Positions 51,701 through 61,080 of a stretch of 64,000 nucleotides of DNA are shown here, in pieces. The stretch spans positions 2,095,036 to 2,159,035 of the forward strand of contig OX335643.1 in NCBI GenBank assembly GCA_946894095.1, given 5' to 3'. The translations under genes and the position numbers were made by a program. Origin of the DNA: Incurvaria masculella. Lineage: Eukaryota > Arthropoda > Insecta > Lepidoptera > Incurvariidae. Every line of letters starts with the position of its first letter. Within the stretch, counting starts at the first letter, position 1. The notes beneath the pieces are model-generated. The model did no database searches. It saw only the letters and a program-made list of their open reading frames with translations, and was not told the origin of the DNA.

Positions 51701-54700
51701 CGAAAATGTTAATTACAAAACGAGTTATAGCTAAAAGTAAATCACGAACGCTATAGTTGAAAATCAAACAAAAACTAAACTGATTATAAATCTTGAGGAA
51801 ACAACCTAGGTTTGATGACCTAGCTTGTTTCCTTGATCCTTTGTTGCCTAATTTTTTTAGATATTTTTTATCGTTGAGTATTCCACGTCCAAACTGATTG
51901 TATGAATTGCGCGAATATTTCGATTTTCAACTATGGTTCGTGAGATGCAGCCCTGTGACAGACGGACGGACGGACGGACAGCGGAGGCTTAGCAATATGG
52001 TTCCGTTTTCACCCTTTGGGTACGGAACTCTAAAAAGGTTGACGAATTCAGAATCCAATGGAGGTAATAAAGAAACTGAAACTGACAGAGGATGTGATGT
52101 TAGATCCTATCCAGGTACAAAAAAAACATTCATTCTGACCTCATCTCTGCGGATCTCCCGAGGTGGCAGGTCCGTATCGGCCTCCAGCGAGTCCGAACTC
52201 GAATATTGTTCTTCATCCTCTCTCTCCCTCTTGTCCACGGAGATGTCGCTGTCACTCTCCTCTTCTATCAGACCTGAAATAAATACATTAGGGCATTTTG
52301 TTATACCTTTCGATGCAGTTATTCTCGGCATTTCTAAATTATCCTATTAGCCATTTAATAAATTTAAAATTAAGAATAAACAACCGCCACTTAAGGTGGC
52401 CCATCCCGCTTATCTCCCCATACAAAAGGGGAAAGAAGATCACGCCCATATGTCTTGTCAGAGATCCAAAATTTTGCTCAAAATAGCTTTATTTGATCGA
52501 ACTAGATGTCTGATGACCATTGGCATTGTAAAATTGTGTTTGGTTTCCAAGTTATGACGTCCGAAAGTACGAATTTTTCGCGCATTTTATACGATAACTT
52601 TGGAGGTGGATTACGCAATGATAAAGTACGAACATCTTAAAAAGATTAGTCATCAGACATAGCTTATTTAATCAAGATTTATAATCTATTTGGTTTTTGT
52701 TAGATTTTTTACTACAACGGTCGTGGTTTACTTTTAGCTATAAGTCGTTTTGAAATTAAAATTTTCGTAAATCTTACCAAACCATACACTATGCACATTG
52801 TCTTTTTTGTGGACAGGTTGCATCTTCCTCATCACGGAGCCTGTCCTATTCTTTGAAACAGAGAAGGTCCCAGAGCGCAACGGCACGGTTTCGTACCGTG
52901 CCCGCAATTGAGTTAGGCCCGCCGGGTTGGGCCATCTTAATGCTTAACTGTACTGGGCTATTGTGATTGATAGTGATCTGAAATTATGTTTTTACTTTGA
53001 AATATTCAGGAAAGTTAAGAAATATGATCGACAAATAATCGGTGGGTCACCTAAGGAGTACCATCAAAAAAGGGTTTTTGTCCAGGTATTTTACTCCTGT
53101 TCATTAAAAAATCTATAAATGCACAGGTCATCATGCTTTCTTTAAGTAAAACTAGAGAATTCACAAAAAAATGTTTCACATTCCATGAGCGCGACTCCAA
53201 TGTAATGATAACGATTTCAGAAGTGGTCTCATCGGGGAAGATGTGTTCTATCTCCCTCTAACTCGCGGTAGTGGTACTTGAGTGGATGTTTCACTCCCAC
53301 ACTCTGTACAACGGACGAGACTCACCGGCGTGCGGGCGGGCCGTCCAGGCGCGGCTGCCGATGACGTGGGGCAGCGGGCGGTGCGCATACAGATTCCTCG
53401 GTTGCAGCACAACGCTGGGGTCAGACACGCGCACAATGTACAGGGTATGTGTTTTTTAGATTTTCTTTCCTTCTAAGGAATGTGACATGTATGACAATCG
53501 ACCGTGAAGCTAGGACACATTAATTAAAGAAATATCCCTGTAAATAGAACTACTTTACAAATATACTGCAAGGTTGGACATGTCACATGTACATGCTTAG
53601 TACGAAAAAGTTTATTTACTTCTTTCTTTCTTCTTCAGTCTAGTAATATAAAAAAAATACGGACGGAGGATTGAAGCCACGGTCTCTCAAATGAGACGAC
53701 CGCTGAGCTCCAAGCGGGTGAAACGTTTGTATGAATAGGCGGTTGTGGAGAAACCTGTCTTCAGCGTCGGAACGGTCGCTGTCGCTGTCGCTCTCTGCTG
53801 CGATGCGCACCTCGTCGTAGTACTCGCCCAGCGTCGAGCTCAGCGTCGGCGCCTCCCGCCGCGGCTCCGGCGCCTCGGTGACCTGCCGTTATATTATCAA
53901 CTTATCCTAGTGTCAAACGTTTTTAAAAATAAAGCGCAGATACACCCGATGAGGCCCAAAACAGGCGGCACAAAACAAAAGTTTTGCGACATTTTTCAAA
54001 ATGGCTCTGCCACTGGCTGACAAAAAAAACCGGCCAAGCGCGACTCGGACTTGCACACGAAGGGTTCCGTATCGTCGTACAAGATTGAACCCAAAAAAAT
54101 CACGTTTTTTGTATGGAATGTAATTTTTTTTTTACCTATATGTTGTTATAGCGGCAAAATAAATACACACTCTGTGAAAATTTCAGCTGCCTACCTATTA
54201 CAGTTCACGAGATACAGCCCTGTGACAGACGGACGGACGGACGGACAGCGAAGGCTTAGTAATAGGGTTCCGTTTTCACCCTTTGGGTACGGAACCCTAA
54301 AAACCATATAATTATGGAGCCTGCTCACAAAATTTCACGAGGATCGATTGAGAAATGCAGCCTGTAGATGAGAATAGCCAAATCAGCCGGACAGACATAC
54401 GAAAGGTTTTTGCGCCCAAGCTGAAACGGATACTGCTCACGCTTCGCTCAGTCGAAAATAATCTTAGAAGGATCCCAGCAGGCACGTATACAGTGGGGGA
54501 TAGTTGGATTTATCCCCCCCCCCCCCCCCCACGAAATCTGACTGAAAAAAATAACGTAAACGTGACTAAAAAACGTAAACAAATACTTATATAATGTTTA
54601 TATAAAATACTTATATATAAATATAAAATACTTATAAGTGTGTGACTAAACTACGGACGGTACTTCTTTAAGTTATTTAAAAATATAGTACAGTGATTAC

Positions 54701-57700
54701 AGCGATTTTTACACAGTTCAAATGGTTGTTTCAATACTTGTCCCCCCCCCCCAACCAAAAGTCTGGACACGTGGCTGATCCCAGGCTGCACTTCGGGGGA
54801 AATACCTCGACAAAAAATGTATTCCATAGTCTATTGAACCCGTAAATAAAGGATGACAGGGTCGGTCGGTTCTTATCGAAGGAATGTGAACAATTTTTCT
54901 AGACAGCATTCCAGCATCAATAAGAAACAGGTGTGATTGCACAAAGACTCGTAATTTCGGGGGGTGGTTCATTAGGACAAAATTATCAATTTTAGATAAG
55001 AGCAAAAACCAGTTCCTATACATGGAATTGGCACCCAAGTCTAACTTCAAGTGTTGCCCATGAATTAAAAAGGTGACCTAATTATTCCTTTTTTTATGCA
55101 ACCTGGAATGGATGGCTAATACCACACAACTACCGTTATGATATAAGCCCACAACACCACATTCCCAAAGGAATTAGGCGCCATGCCAGGACCTCTCCTT
55201 TATGAGCACGGCTACACTGAACTGGATGGAAAATACAAACAATTTTTCATTACTGCTTCAAAAATAGTTTCATTCAAGCCGGTGGTACCAACCCGGGCGA
55301 GCTTAACTTTAAACTTTACCACCTAGTAGCGGATGGAAACCTACAGTTTTACATGGGTTCCGAACCATGGAACAGGTCGCATTCGTAACGAAATGCACTT
55401 ATCCAAAATAGAAAGAGAAAGAAAGTGGGGCGAGGATTTGAACCCATAACCTCGCGCATGAAAGGCCTCTAACCCCTACACCACGAGTCACACAAAAGAG
55501 AATTGTTACCGGTGTCGCCGCAGTTTCTGTTGCTCCGCTGACCGTAACGTCGTCATCGTAGACTCGACTCTCGATAAACTGACTGTTGCTCAGGGAGTTG
55601 AATCTGAAATGGTATTTCAGAATGTGCTGAGATGTGGGATGATCGTACACTACTTCAGACACGGCGCTGGTAGTAAGAAAGCCGGGAGCCGGAAATGTAT
55701 GGCCAATGTGATAACATTATTATATTAACGACCGTTAGAATTTACCGTGATGCAAGGACATGTTATTAAAAGCAAGAAAGCTTTTAAAAGAACTACTTTA
55801 TGAATATAGTGGGAGGCTGGATCAAGTCCAGCAAACATATTTTCGCACACTTCTTTTTTGTTATTTTATGCGACCTGACATGGATGGCTAATACCACACA
55901 ACTACTGTTATGATATTAGCCCAATACACCAAATTTCCGAAGGAATTGATTGCCATTCCTTCATTTTATGAGCACGGCTACATTTAAATGAATGGAAAAC
56001 ACAGACAATTTTTCATTGCCGCTTCGACCATCTTTTCATCCAATATAGCCACCCGGGCGGGCTTAAACCCTACCACCTAGTAGGGGAAGGGGACCTACAG
56101 TTTTACATGGAATCCGAACTCGCATTCGTGACAAATGCACTTATCGAACTCGGAAAGAGAAATACAGTGGTGCATGTCGGAATCGAACCCTGGCCTCTGG
56201 TACGCTAGGCCAGTCCCCGCACCACTAGGCTACGAGCCGCTCTAATGGTCTTTGCATCCGCCAAATTCTCCACCTTGTCTATTCCCATAATTTGGAATTC
56301 TCCTACAGTCCCATCAATCTTAATCAATGCCTCCTAATAACACAAATGCAATCATATCAATGCACTGTTATGAGCACCGCTACATTGAACCGAATGAAAT
56401 AATCAGACAATTTTTTTCAACGCCGATTTCACCATCGCTCATCTATTGCAATGGTAAAAACCTGGGCGGCATTAACCCTACTATCTAGTTATGGAAAAGA
56501 TAACTCGACCACCTAGTAGGGCCAGTTTTACATGGAATTCGAACCATGAAAGAGCTCGCATTTGTGATGAAATTAACGGGGTGGGGATTTAACTGATGAC
56601 CACTTGCATGGGAAGCCAGGCCCGGCGCCTTGAGTACCTAAACACTTAGGTAAATAAATAGTTAAATGAACTGTATTTAGTAAGCACCTGTTGTTGACAT
56701 TCTGCAGTGACACGCTGGCATTGTCCAGGGCGGCACACATTCTCTCCATGCGATCATTTATCTGCTCGCTCTTGAGCACAATTGTCTGGAAGCAAAACAA
56801 TTATGTGTTCGACAAAGCAGAGATTGACAAATATAACAAACAAGGTACGGCTACAGCCCCTATTGACTAAAAACTGAGTATAAACCACAGAAGACAAAAC
56901 ACCTTACGGCCCCTATTGACTGAAAACCGGCCAAGTGCGAGTCGGACTCGCACATGAAGGGTTCTGTACCATCGTACAAGTCTTAACACAAAAAAAACAG
57001 CCAATTGCGAGTCGGACTCGCACACGAAGGGTTCCGTACCATCGTACAAGATTTACCCCAAAAATAACAGTTTTTTGTATGGGCCCCCCTTTAATTTTTA
57101 TTATTTTATAATTTTACCTATTTGTTGTTATAGAGGCAAAATAAATACATAATCTGTGAAAATTTCAGATGATTTGACGGACGGACGGACGGACAGCGGA
57201 GGCTTAGTAATAGGGTTCCGTTTTCACCCTTTGGGTACGGAACCCTAAAAACTGAGCATAAACCACAAAGGAGAGGTGGCATGTAGTTACTATTGGGACT
57301 CCGCTGTTTGAACAATGTGTGCAGATAATCGTATGGGAAGCTAGCCGCGCGACGTATGCCACACAGTCCAAACATCATGAGCGTGAATATGCTCCCGAAA
57401 TTTCAGTTCAAGTGCAAAGTCAGTTCCCACCCTCCAACGGACAACAAGTCGTACCTGGTGTATGTTCTCCAGGAGTTTGAGCAGATTTCTGTCACCAGCA
57501 AGACTCCAGCTTCCTGCTAGCACCCGCACCGACTCCGGTGTCACCCCCTGTAAACAGTATAGGGTGTAACGGCAGCCATCGCAACTTTGGCATTGTAGTA
57601 TTTAAATAATCCCTTTAATTTTTTTTTAATATTTCAATGAAATCATGAAAAGTTGATGTTATGTTTTTTTGAGAGCAAATACATTATTAATGCAAAGCAA

Positions 57701-60302
57701 ATAAATCACCAAATATGACCCCACAAGGCCACATGCACACAATATACAAAAAAAAATGTTTTTTTACGTCCCGCTATATTGAAATTAAATAAAATAGCAA
57801 TATTTTTTTTTTAAATATCAAAATAAACAATAATTGGTCTAAAACAACACAAAGCTATCTTTTGAAGGTGAAATTCATCGTTAAATAGCTAAATCACAGA
57901 GTTTTGTCTCATGTGGCATAATTAACACAAAAGACCATTAAGCAAGTGAAGAGTTGTTGTTGTTTGGGGGTGGTCGCTGCCTGCACTTGGCCCCACGTTG
58001 AGTTGTCCTTTGAACAACGCCCCCTCAAATCTTGCTACCCTAGCCAGCCAATGTCGTCTATGAAGGTGACGAGGCGGCCCGGGTGTCTGCAAACCTGCGC
58101 AAGCGATGTGAGCGAGAGCAGCAGCACCCTCCGTCGTTCGCTGCAGAAGCACGGACCTTCCCTTTATGAGCACAGCTACATTGAACTGGATGGAAAACAC
58201 GGACAATTTTTCATTGCCGCTTCGACCATATTTTCATCCAATGCGATGGTACCAACCCGGGCGGGCCTAAACCCTACCACCTAGTAGGGGAAGGTGACCT
58301 ACAGTTTTACATGGCTTCCGAACCATGGAGCAGCTCGCATTCGTGATGAAATGCGCTCATCGAACTCAGAAAAAGAGAAAGAAAGAGGCGCATGACGGGC
58401 GAGGAATTGAACCCAGACCTCTCGTACGCTAGGCCAGTCCCCACACCACTAGGCTACTATTTATGACTCTAAACTAGCAATTAACAAAAATAATTGCTCA
58501 ATTTCTAGAAAGTGTGACAGTTTAATTTGAAATCTGAACCACAAACGAAGTCCATCACTTAGTCCAATCTAACAATTCACGGGAAAATGATAAATTATCA
58601 AAGTCGTTTGCATTTGTTATAAGAATAGAAATCCTTTCTTAAGATACGCTAAAGCTTAGCATATTTTGATAAAGGAAATTTGTTTTCACTTGCCTACAAA
58701 AGAAATGTAAGGAAGGCAAATATCACGACAGTCGGTATTAGCTATCCATGTTCAGAAACATAAAAAAAATAACCACAATGACTACTACCGGGATTCGCCA
58801 CAATTTACACCAGACACAGAGTAAGTTAAAATTTTGTAGACAAATGAGTGATGCGCAAGTTACCATGTCACCAGTGTTGCCAGCCCCTCGCTGCGGGGGC
58901 GGTGCGTCTCCGCCCCCGCCTTCACCCCACTCCCGCACCTGCAATATATATATATATTTTTTTTATCTACTTGTTTATTTGGGACTTAAGCCGTCACCGA
59001 CTATGCCAGCCCCATAGTGACTTTATAAGTATAATAATTACTTCAAGCTATCAGCTACTCCTTAGAGCCAATGACCTGCAATATTTGTCAACACTATAAA
59101 AATTTCCATTCAAGTAATATATGTTTCTTTCTTTTTGACACACACACACACACACACACACATATACCTTCAAACCACCTTCCCGGAGGGTTAAGCAGAG
59201 ATGATAGAGTGCCATACAGTACGATCACAGCACACCTTTTTCGCTTCATCTACAGACACATATTTTCATACATGCTCTACGATTACTGGTGCTACGTTTT
59301 GGTTGCGTTCTACTAGGCAACTTCTCACTTGAGATCTGTTTCGTCATTCTTTCTTCACCCATTCGTTCCCTATGCCCAAACCATCTTAGCACTATATTCT
59401 CGGTTCTCTTTACAACATATTTTTTTTAATTGGCAGTGCTCTCTGACCCAGTCATTTTGAAATGTGTACTCATAACTACTTTCCTCAACGAACGAATTTC
59501 TTTTTGAACTATGAAATATCTCTAATCTTAACCACTTGAATAAGAGGCTAACACATTAATGGTGGATTGATTATGGGAGCAGAGACTGTAGGAGCATTAT
59601 GTTATAGATTACAAGTGCGTTACTACCACAATAAGCAAACATAATATTTCACTGAAAGACATATATGTCGGCGCGCGGGCTTTTGCAGCCCTACGCCTTG
59701 TGTGTGCGTTCGGATGGAGTCGTGTTCCTAGAGTAAAAGAGACGGAGAACGACGAGTGAGCGAGACAACACTATAGCTCGAGTGAGTGCAATAGCACTAG
59801 CGGTGGTGGTCGCGGGCCACACACGCACTTGTCCGGCGGCGGTCGGCTCTAACGGTTGTCTGTACTCGGAGGACACGAACCTATCTACGCTTTTCCAGTG
59901 CTTGCAAAATGGACCCTCAAGAAACCTCAGCCCACACCTGTGATGCTCCGACATACATATATTTATCATTTCATTTAGAAACACTGAGTCCAAAGCATAG
60001 GCAGACAAATAAATATGCGATAAACTGATATCATTATTTATTCATAAATGAAACAAAAAGCAGTCATTTGAATCACTTTCCAATTGCATGAATATGTGAG
60101 TATGGCATGTGTCCACTCATCGCTTTATCTACTTTAAAGTATTTACGATTGTAATTTCATAGATATCGCATGGTTTTGTACTTTGTATTGTTTATTTTTT
60201 TTATTTTAGAGAAAACATATAAAAGTAATCACGGTAAGAGGCGTGAAAGATGAAAATAAGAATCAAAATTGATTGAAATACATCCGTTGTACTTACGGAC
60301 AT
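42636..60302 (-). CDS. WASHC2: WASH complex subunit 2 (FAM21 homologue), complete, 15 coding exons, 1759 aa
   Basis: Coding exons in order: 60297-60302, 58864-58938, 57455-57547, 56688-56785, 55510-55603, 53755-53882, 53326-53414, 52140-52273, 50449-50538, 49418-49556, 48206-48654, 47678-47938, 45411-47355, 43617-45191, 42636-42739 (stop TGA). The sum is 5280 nt and every junction is in phase. FAM21 is the subunit that anchors the WASH actin-nucleation complex on endosomes by binding the retromer subunit VPS35. Seen: the helical head (GSWSLAGDRNLLKLLENI, then SLSNSQFIESRVYDDD) that binds the rest of the complex; a long acidic disordered tail with LFa-type repeats (GLFDDDEDDLFADIG, SLFEDDIGDDDLFG, SLFGDDDSDEDIFG and many more); a capping-protein-binding motif near residues 1358-1382 (KIQVKRRPSSRKARK); and the conserved end EEVFDDPLSLF. 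The length exceeds the human protein (about 1340 aa) owing to two very large tail exons. Confidence 0.95.
42905..43247. mobile_element. MITE family C, copy 4
   Basis: The left end CCCAGTTGTCACCTAAATTGG and right end CCAATTTAGGTGACAACTGAGAC-TACCGGCTC are inverted. It lies in the last intron of WASHC2 (42740-43616) and is the best preserved copy of the family. Confidence 0.88.
43617..45191 (-). CDS. WASHC2: WASHC2 exon 14: tail second part with capping-protein motif
   Basis: A 1575-bp exon. It contains IGKLKPINLNINVHKLLPGA, corresponding to the IGK...LAINPAALLP block of vertebrates. The basic CPI motif follows (RAKIQVKRRPSSRKARK, about residues 1360-1376), which in FAM21 binds actin capping protein. 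Then come more LFa units (DDEDLFSF, DDSDLDELF, SLFEDDIGDDDLFG, SLFGDDDSDEDIFG). Confidence 0.93.
45269..45340. repeat. Near-perfect 72-nt intronic hairpin in WASHC2
   Basis: The arms CCTTATTTTATAAATTGTAA-AGCAT and ATGCTTCACAATTTATAAAA-TAAGG pair over 25 bp with one mismatch around a 22-nt loop. It lies between exons 13 and 14. Size and pairing fit a microRNA precursor, but also a minimal MITE. Confidence 0.75.
45411..48654 (-). CDS. WASHC2: WASHC2 exons 11-13: LFa-repeat tail, first part
   Basis: Exon 11 (48206-48654) has GGLFDDLLP and GLFDDDEDDLFADIG; exon 12 (47678-47938) GLFDDDDDQDGNIF; exon 13 (45411-47355, 1945 bp) begins PVGGISLFGNKQGAES and has EDVFTDLFA, FDDLFAQ, DDDIF, DDDIEDLFST, DDELEDLFAT, ALFDDDSDDDGLF and others. 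The motif pattern L-F-acidic stretch-L-F is the retromer-binding LFa signature. Codon use here is AT-rich, in contrast to exons 2-10. Confidence 0.93.
49418..49556 (-). CDS. WASHC2: WASHC2 exon 10: FADELA-like block and Pro/Ala linker
   Basis: It starts PSPADFAAELARRLGG, matching SFADELAARIKG of vertebrate FAM21, then a Pro/Ala/Arg-rich linker of 30 residues. GC content is about 80 percent, far above the flanks, and most of it comes from third positions. Confidence 0.85.
49976..50372 (-). mobile_element. tRNA-derived SINE copy in WASHC2 intron 9
   Basis: Minus strand, sense to the gene. The tail starts at a T run (49976-49985 on the plus strand), and the body and head (CACTAGGCTA at 50362-50372 on the plus strand) are complete apart from the first bases of the head. 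Confidence 0.85.
50630..50795 (+). mobile_element. SINE body/tail fragment
   Basis: GATCGAACGGTAGTCGCAGC-GGCAATGAATATTGTCTG and GTTCTGGCATGGCACC-CGTTC, then TTTTGGGCTAAAATCATGA. Head missing. Confidence 0.6.
50928..51929 (+). mobile_element. MITE family A, copy broken by two insertions
   Basis: Family A sequence occurs at 50928-50965 (TTTAGGTGGCCC...GGGACTAACTGATTT), 51266-51330 (GTTCG-TTGTACGGTACAAAATCGTG, TGGGACCTTTCTCTG) and 51620-51929 (GGCTCCGTGATGAGG, ATAGCTAAAAGTAAATCACGA). The first gap is filled by an AT-rich sequence with its own short inverted repeat (TTTTATTATGT / ACATAATAAAA), the second by Helitron-like copy 4. The right end is replaced by Helitron-like copy 5. Confidence 0.7.
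51331..51619 (-). repeat. Helitron-like (HINE-type) repeat, copy 4, nested in MITE A
   Basis: AACCGGCCAAGTGCAAGTCGG to GGGTACGGAACCCTAAA with the usual interior. It lies between GTTTAAA and GAAGAAAGGC of the interrupted MITE, so it inserted after the MITE. Confidence 0.85.
51931..52035 (-). repeat. Helitron-like (HINE-type) repeat, copy 5, half only
   Basis: Only the microsatellite half is present: GTGAGATGCAGCCCTGTGAC, GACGGACGGACGGACGG, TTTGGGTACGGAACTCTAAAA. The hairpin half is lost. Confidence 0.75.
52391..52940 (-). mobile_element. MITE family A, full-length copy 3 in WASHC2 intron
   Basis: TTAAGGTGGCCCATCCCGCT to GCCGGGTTGGGCCATCTTAA, 550 bp, same orientation as copy 2. It begins 117 bp upstream (minus strand) of exon 8. 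Confidence 0.9.
53326..53882 (-). CDS. WASHC2: WASHC2 exons 6-7
   Basis: Exon 6 (53755-53882) encodes LSSTLGEYYDEVRIAAESD then SDSDRSDAED, an acidic stretch. Exon 7 (53326-53414) encodes VVLQPRNLYAHRPLPHVIGS, equivalent to the conserved ILEPKDLYIDRPLPYLIGS block of vertebrate FAM21. Confidence 0.9.
54022..54303 (-). repeat. Helitron-like (HINE-type) repeat, copy 6
   Basis: CCGGCCAAGCGCGACTCGGA to GGGTACGGAACCCTAA; the hairpin has two mismatches, the interior is typical. It is in the WASHC2 intron between exons 5 and 6. Confidence 0.83.
54514..54530 (+). repeat. Poly-C run (17 C)
   Basis: An uninterrupted cytosine run in a WASHC2 intron; another of 11 C is at 54742-54752. The lengths are approximate. 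Confidence 0.7.
55089..55491 (-). mobile_element. tRNA-derived SINE with variant head, adjacent to WASHC2 exon 5
   Basis: Body and tail as in the main family. The head reads ACTCGTGGTGTAGGGGTTAG then box B-like GGGTTCAAATCC, a different promoter half from GGCTCGTAGCCTAGTGG. It begins 17 nt downstream of the exon 5 donor, in sense orientation. Confidence 0.82.
55510..57547 (-). CDS. WASHC2: WASHC2 exons 3-5: conserved head domain
   Basis: Exons 57455-57547, 56688-56785 and 55510-55603 encode the most conserved part: ESVRVLAGSWSLAGDRN, LKSEQINDRMERM, DNASVSLQNVNN and FNSLSNSQFIESRVYDDDV. In vertebrates the matching stretch reads SWSLA...LLQFLQEFSQ and SNTQFIENRVYDEE. This helical segment ties FAM21 to WASHC4/WASH. 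A SINE (55089-55491) ends 17 bp beyond the exon 5 donor. Confidence 0.9.
55865..56239 (-). mobile_element. tRNA-derived SINE copy in WASHC2 intron 4
   Basis: CGACCTGACATGGATGGCTAAT at the tail end to CCACTAGGCTACGAGCC at the head end, with small internal deletions (around 55950 and 56046). Confidence 0.85.
56364..56630 (-). mobile_element. Diverged SINE copy beside WASHC2 exon 4
   Basis: GTTATGAGCACCGCTACATTG, CACCATCGCTCATCTATTGC and CCACCTAGTAGGGCCAGTTTT follow the family order; tail and head are eroded. It starts about 60 bp downstream of exon 4. Confidence 0.65.
56924..57246 (-). repeat. Helitron-like (HINE-type) repeat, copy 7, with doubled end
   Basis: The hairpin end occurs twice in tandem (56927-56990 and 57000-57060, each with GCGAGTCGGACTCGCAC and GGGTTC-GTACCATCGTAC). 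The rest of the element is single. Its flanks are duplicated host sequence (see findings). Confidence 0.85.
57940..58147 (-). other. Unassigned GC-rich segment in WASHC2 intron 2
   Basis: A 94-codon minus-strand frame (57922-58206) runs through it and reads for example HWLARVARFEGALFKGQLN. It is not an exon of WASHC2 by phase or conservation and ends where a SINE begins. It may be a fragment of an unknown repeat or retrotransposon. Confidence 0.35.
58148..58466 (-). mobile_element. SINE copy lacking its 3' tail, WASHC2 intron 2
   Basis: GGACCTTCCCTTTATGAGCAC to CACACCACTAGGCTAC; the last 110 bp of the family (GGTATTAGCCATCC region) are absent, replaced by the GC-rich segment at 57940-58147. 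Confidence 0.8.
58721..58772 (+). mobile_element. SINE tail remnant beside WASHC2 exon 2
   Basis: ATCACGACAGTCGGTATTAG-CTATCCATG followed by an A run; about 90 bp from exon 2. Confidence 0.5.
58864..58938 (-). CDS. WASHC2: WASHC2 exon 2 (Gly/Pro-rich N-terminus)
   Basis: A 75-bp phase 0-0 exon with acceptor ATATTGCAG and donor GTAACT. It encodes VREWGEGGGGDAPPPQ and RGAGNTGDM. It is not conserved with vertebrates, where the N-terminus also varies, so it is supported by phase and GC content only. Confidence 0.55.
59141..59163. repeat. CA microsatellite
   Basis: Eleven CA units, uninterrupted, in WASHC2 intron 1. Confidence 0.85.
59640..60010. other. Unassigned GC-richer block in WASHC2 intron 1
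   Basis: GC-rich sequence with a 105-codon minus-strand frame (59691-60008) that shows no domain I know. It contains GGCGGTGGTGGTCGCGGG-type low-complexity stretches. It may be a repeat family with no second copy in the window, or regulatory DNA near the WASHC2 promoter. Confidence 0.3.
60297..60302 (-). CDS. WASHC2: WASHC2 exon 1 (start codon, 2 codons)
   Basis: CGCACC-ATG-TCC is followed by the consensus donor GTAAGTAC. It is the only upstream ATG I find that joins in phase to the exon at 58864-58938. Because only six coding bases are involved the assignment rests on donor quality and position, so an alternative start inside exon 2 (ATG at its end) or elsewhere is possible. Confidence 0.55.
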
Positions 60303-61080
60303 GGTGCGGGAATAGTTTTGAGATGATTACAGCATGCAGACAAGCACTAGAACTTTTTCGTCAAAAACCAAAAGGAAAAATAACTTGAGAAATTAGCCAG
60401 TAATACTTGTTTACTCTGACAATTGACTGACACTGACAGTTGACAACATTGCTTTTTTTTTTTTTGTTTATCCAATGGACAGGCAAAAGAAGACAACATT
60501 GCAGTCTTCTTCACGGAAAGGCAAGAACTAGTGCCATAAATGTGCGTGGTCCGATTTGAATTTACGTTACCGAAAGCGCGTGCACAGCAGGTCCAAATAT
60601 TGGTAATTTTTTTTTCATTTGTCACCTTTCTCACATATGTTAGCTCCATAATTGTGTGTTATTAGATGAACAATTATTTGAAAGTGTTGCGAGACCAATA
60701 ATATACTAATTCATTAAGAATAGACAAATGATGCAGCTTTTTCTTAAATAATGTAAGCTTCAGTTATTTTATATATTATTATTATTATTACTATATAATA
60801 ATGTACACTTGAAAAAAAAACTACTACGTAAATGAAGAATTTTCAACATGAAATACTTCTACTACAACTGTAGTACCGAGCCTCGTGAAACTCTTGTTTG
60901 TATACTATAAGCGACCAGGGCGCCTGCGTATGTGTGTGTAATTCATCACTGCGTCTGAAAAAAAAATACTAACGCTCTACTAGCCGTGCACAAACGCTAT
61001 AATTCTCGTGGTTTGGATATTTTTATTGTATTGGTCTAAGCCCGGAGAAACTAAGACCCGGATCATATTGTAGAAACACT

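Noticed and set aside
53248..53476. Plus- and minus-strand small ORFs around WASHC2 exon 7
   Set aside because: Shadows of the real exon (53326-53414), whose phase and FAM21 block LYAHRPLPHVIGS decide the frame.
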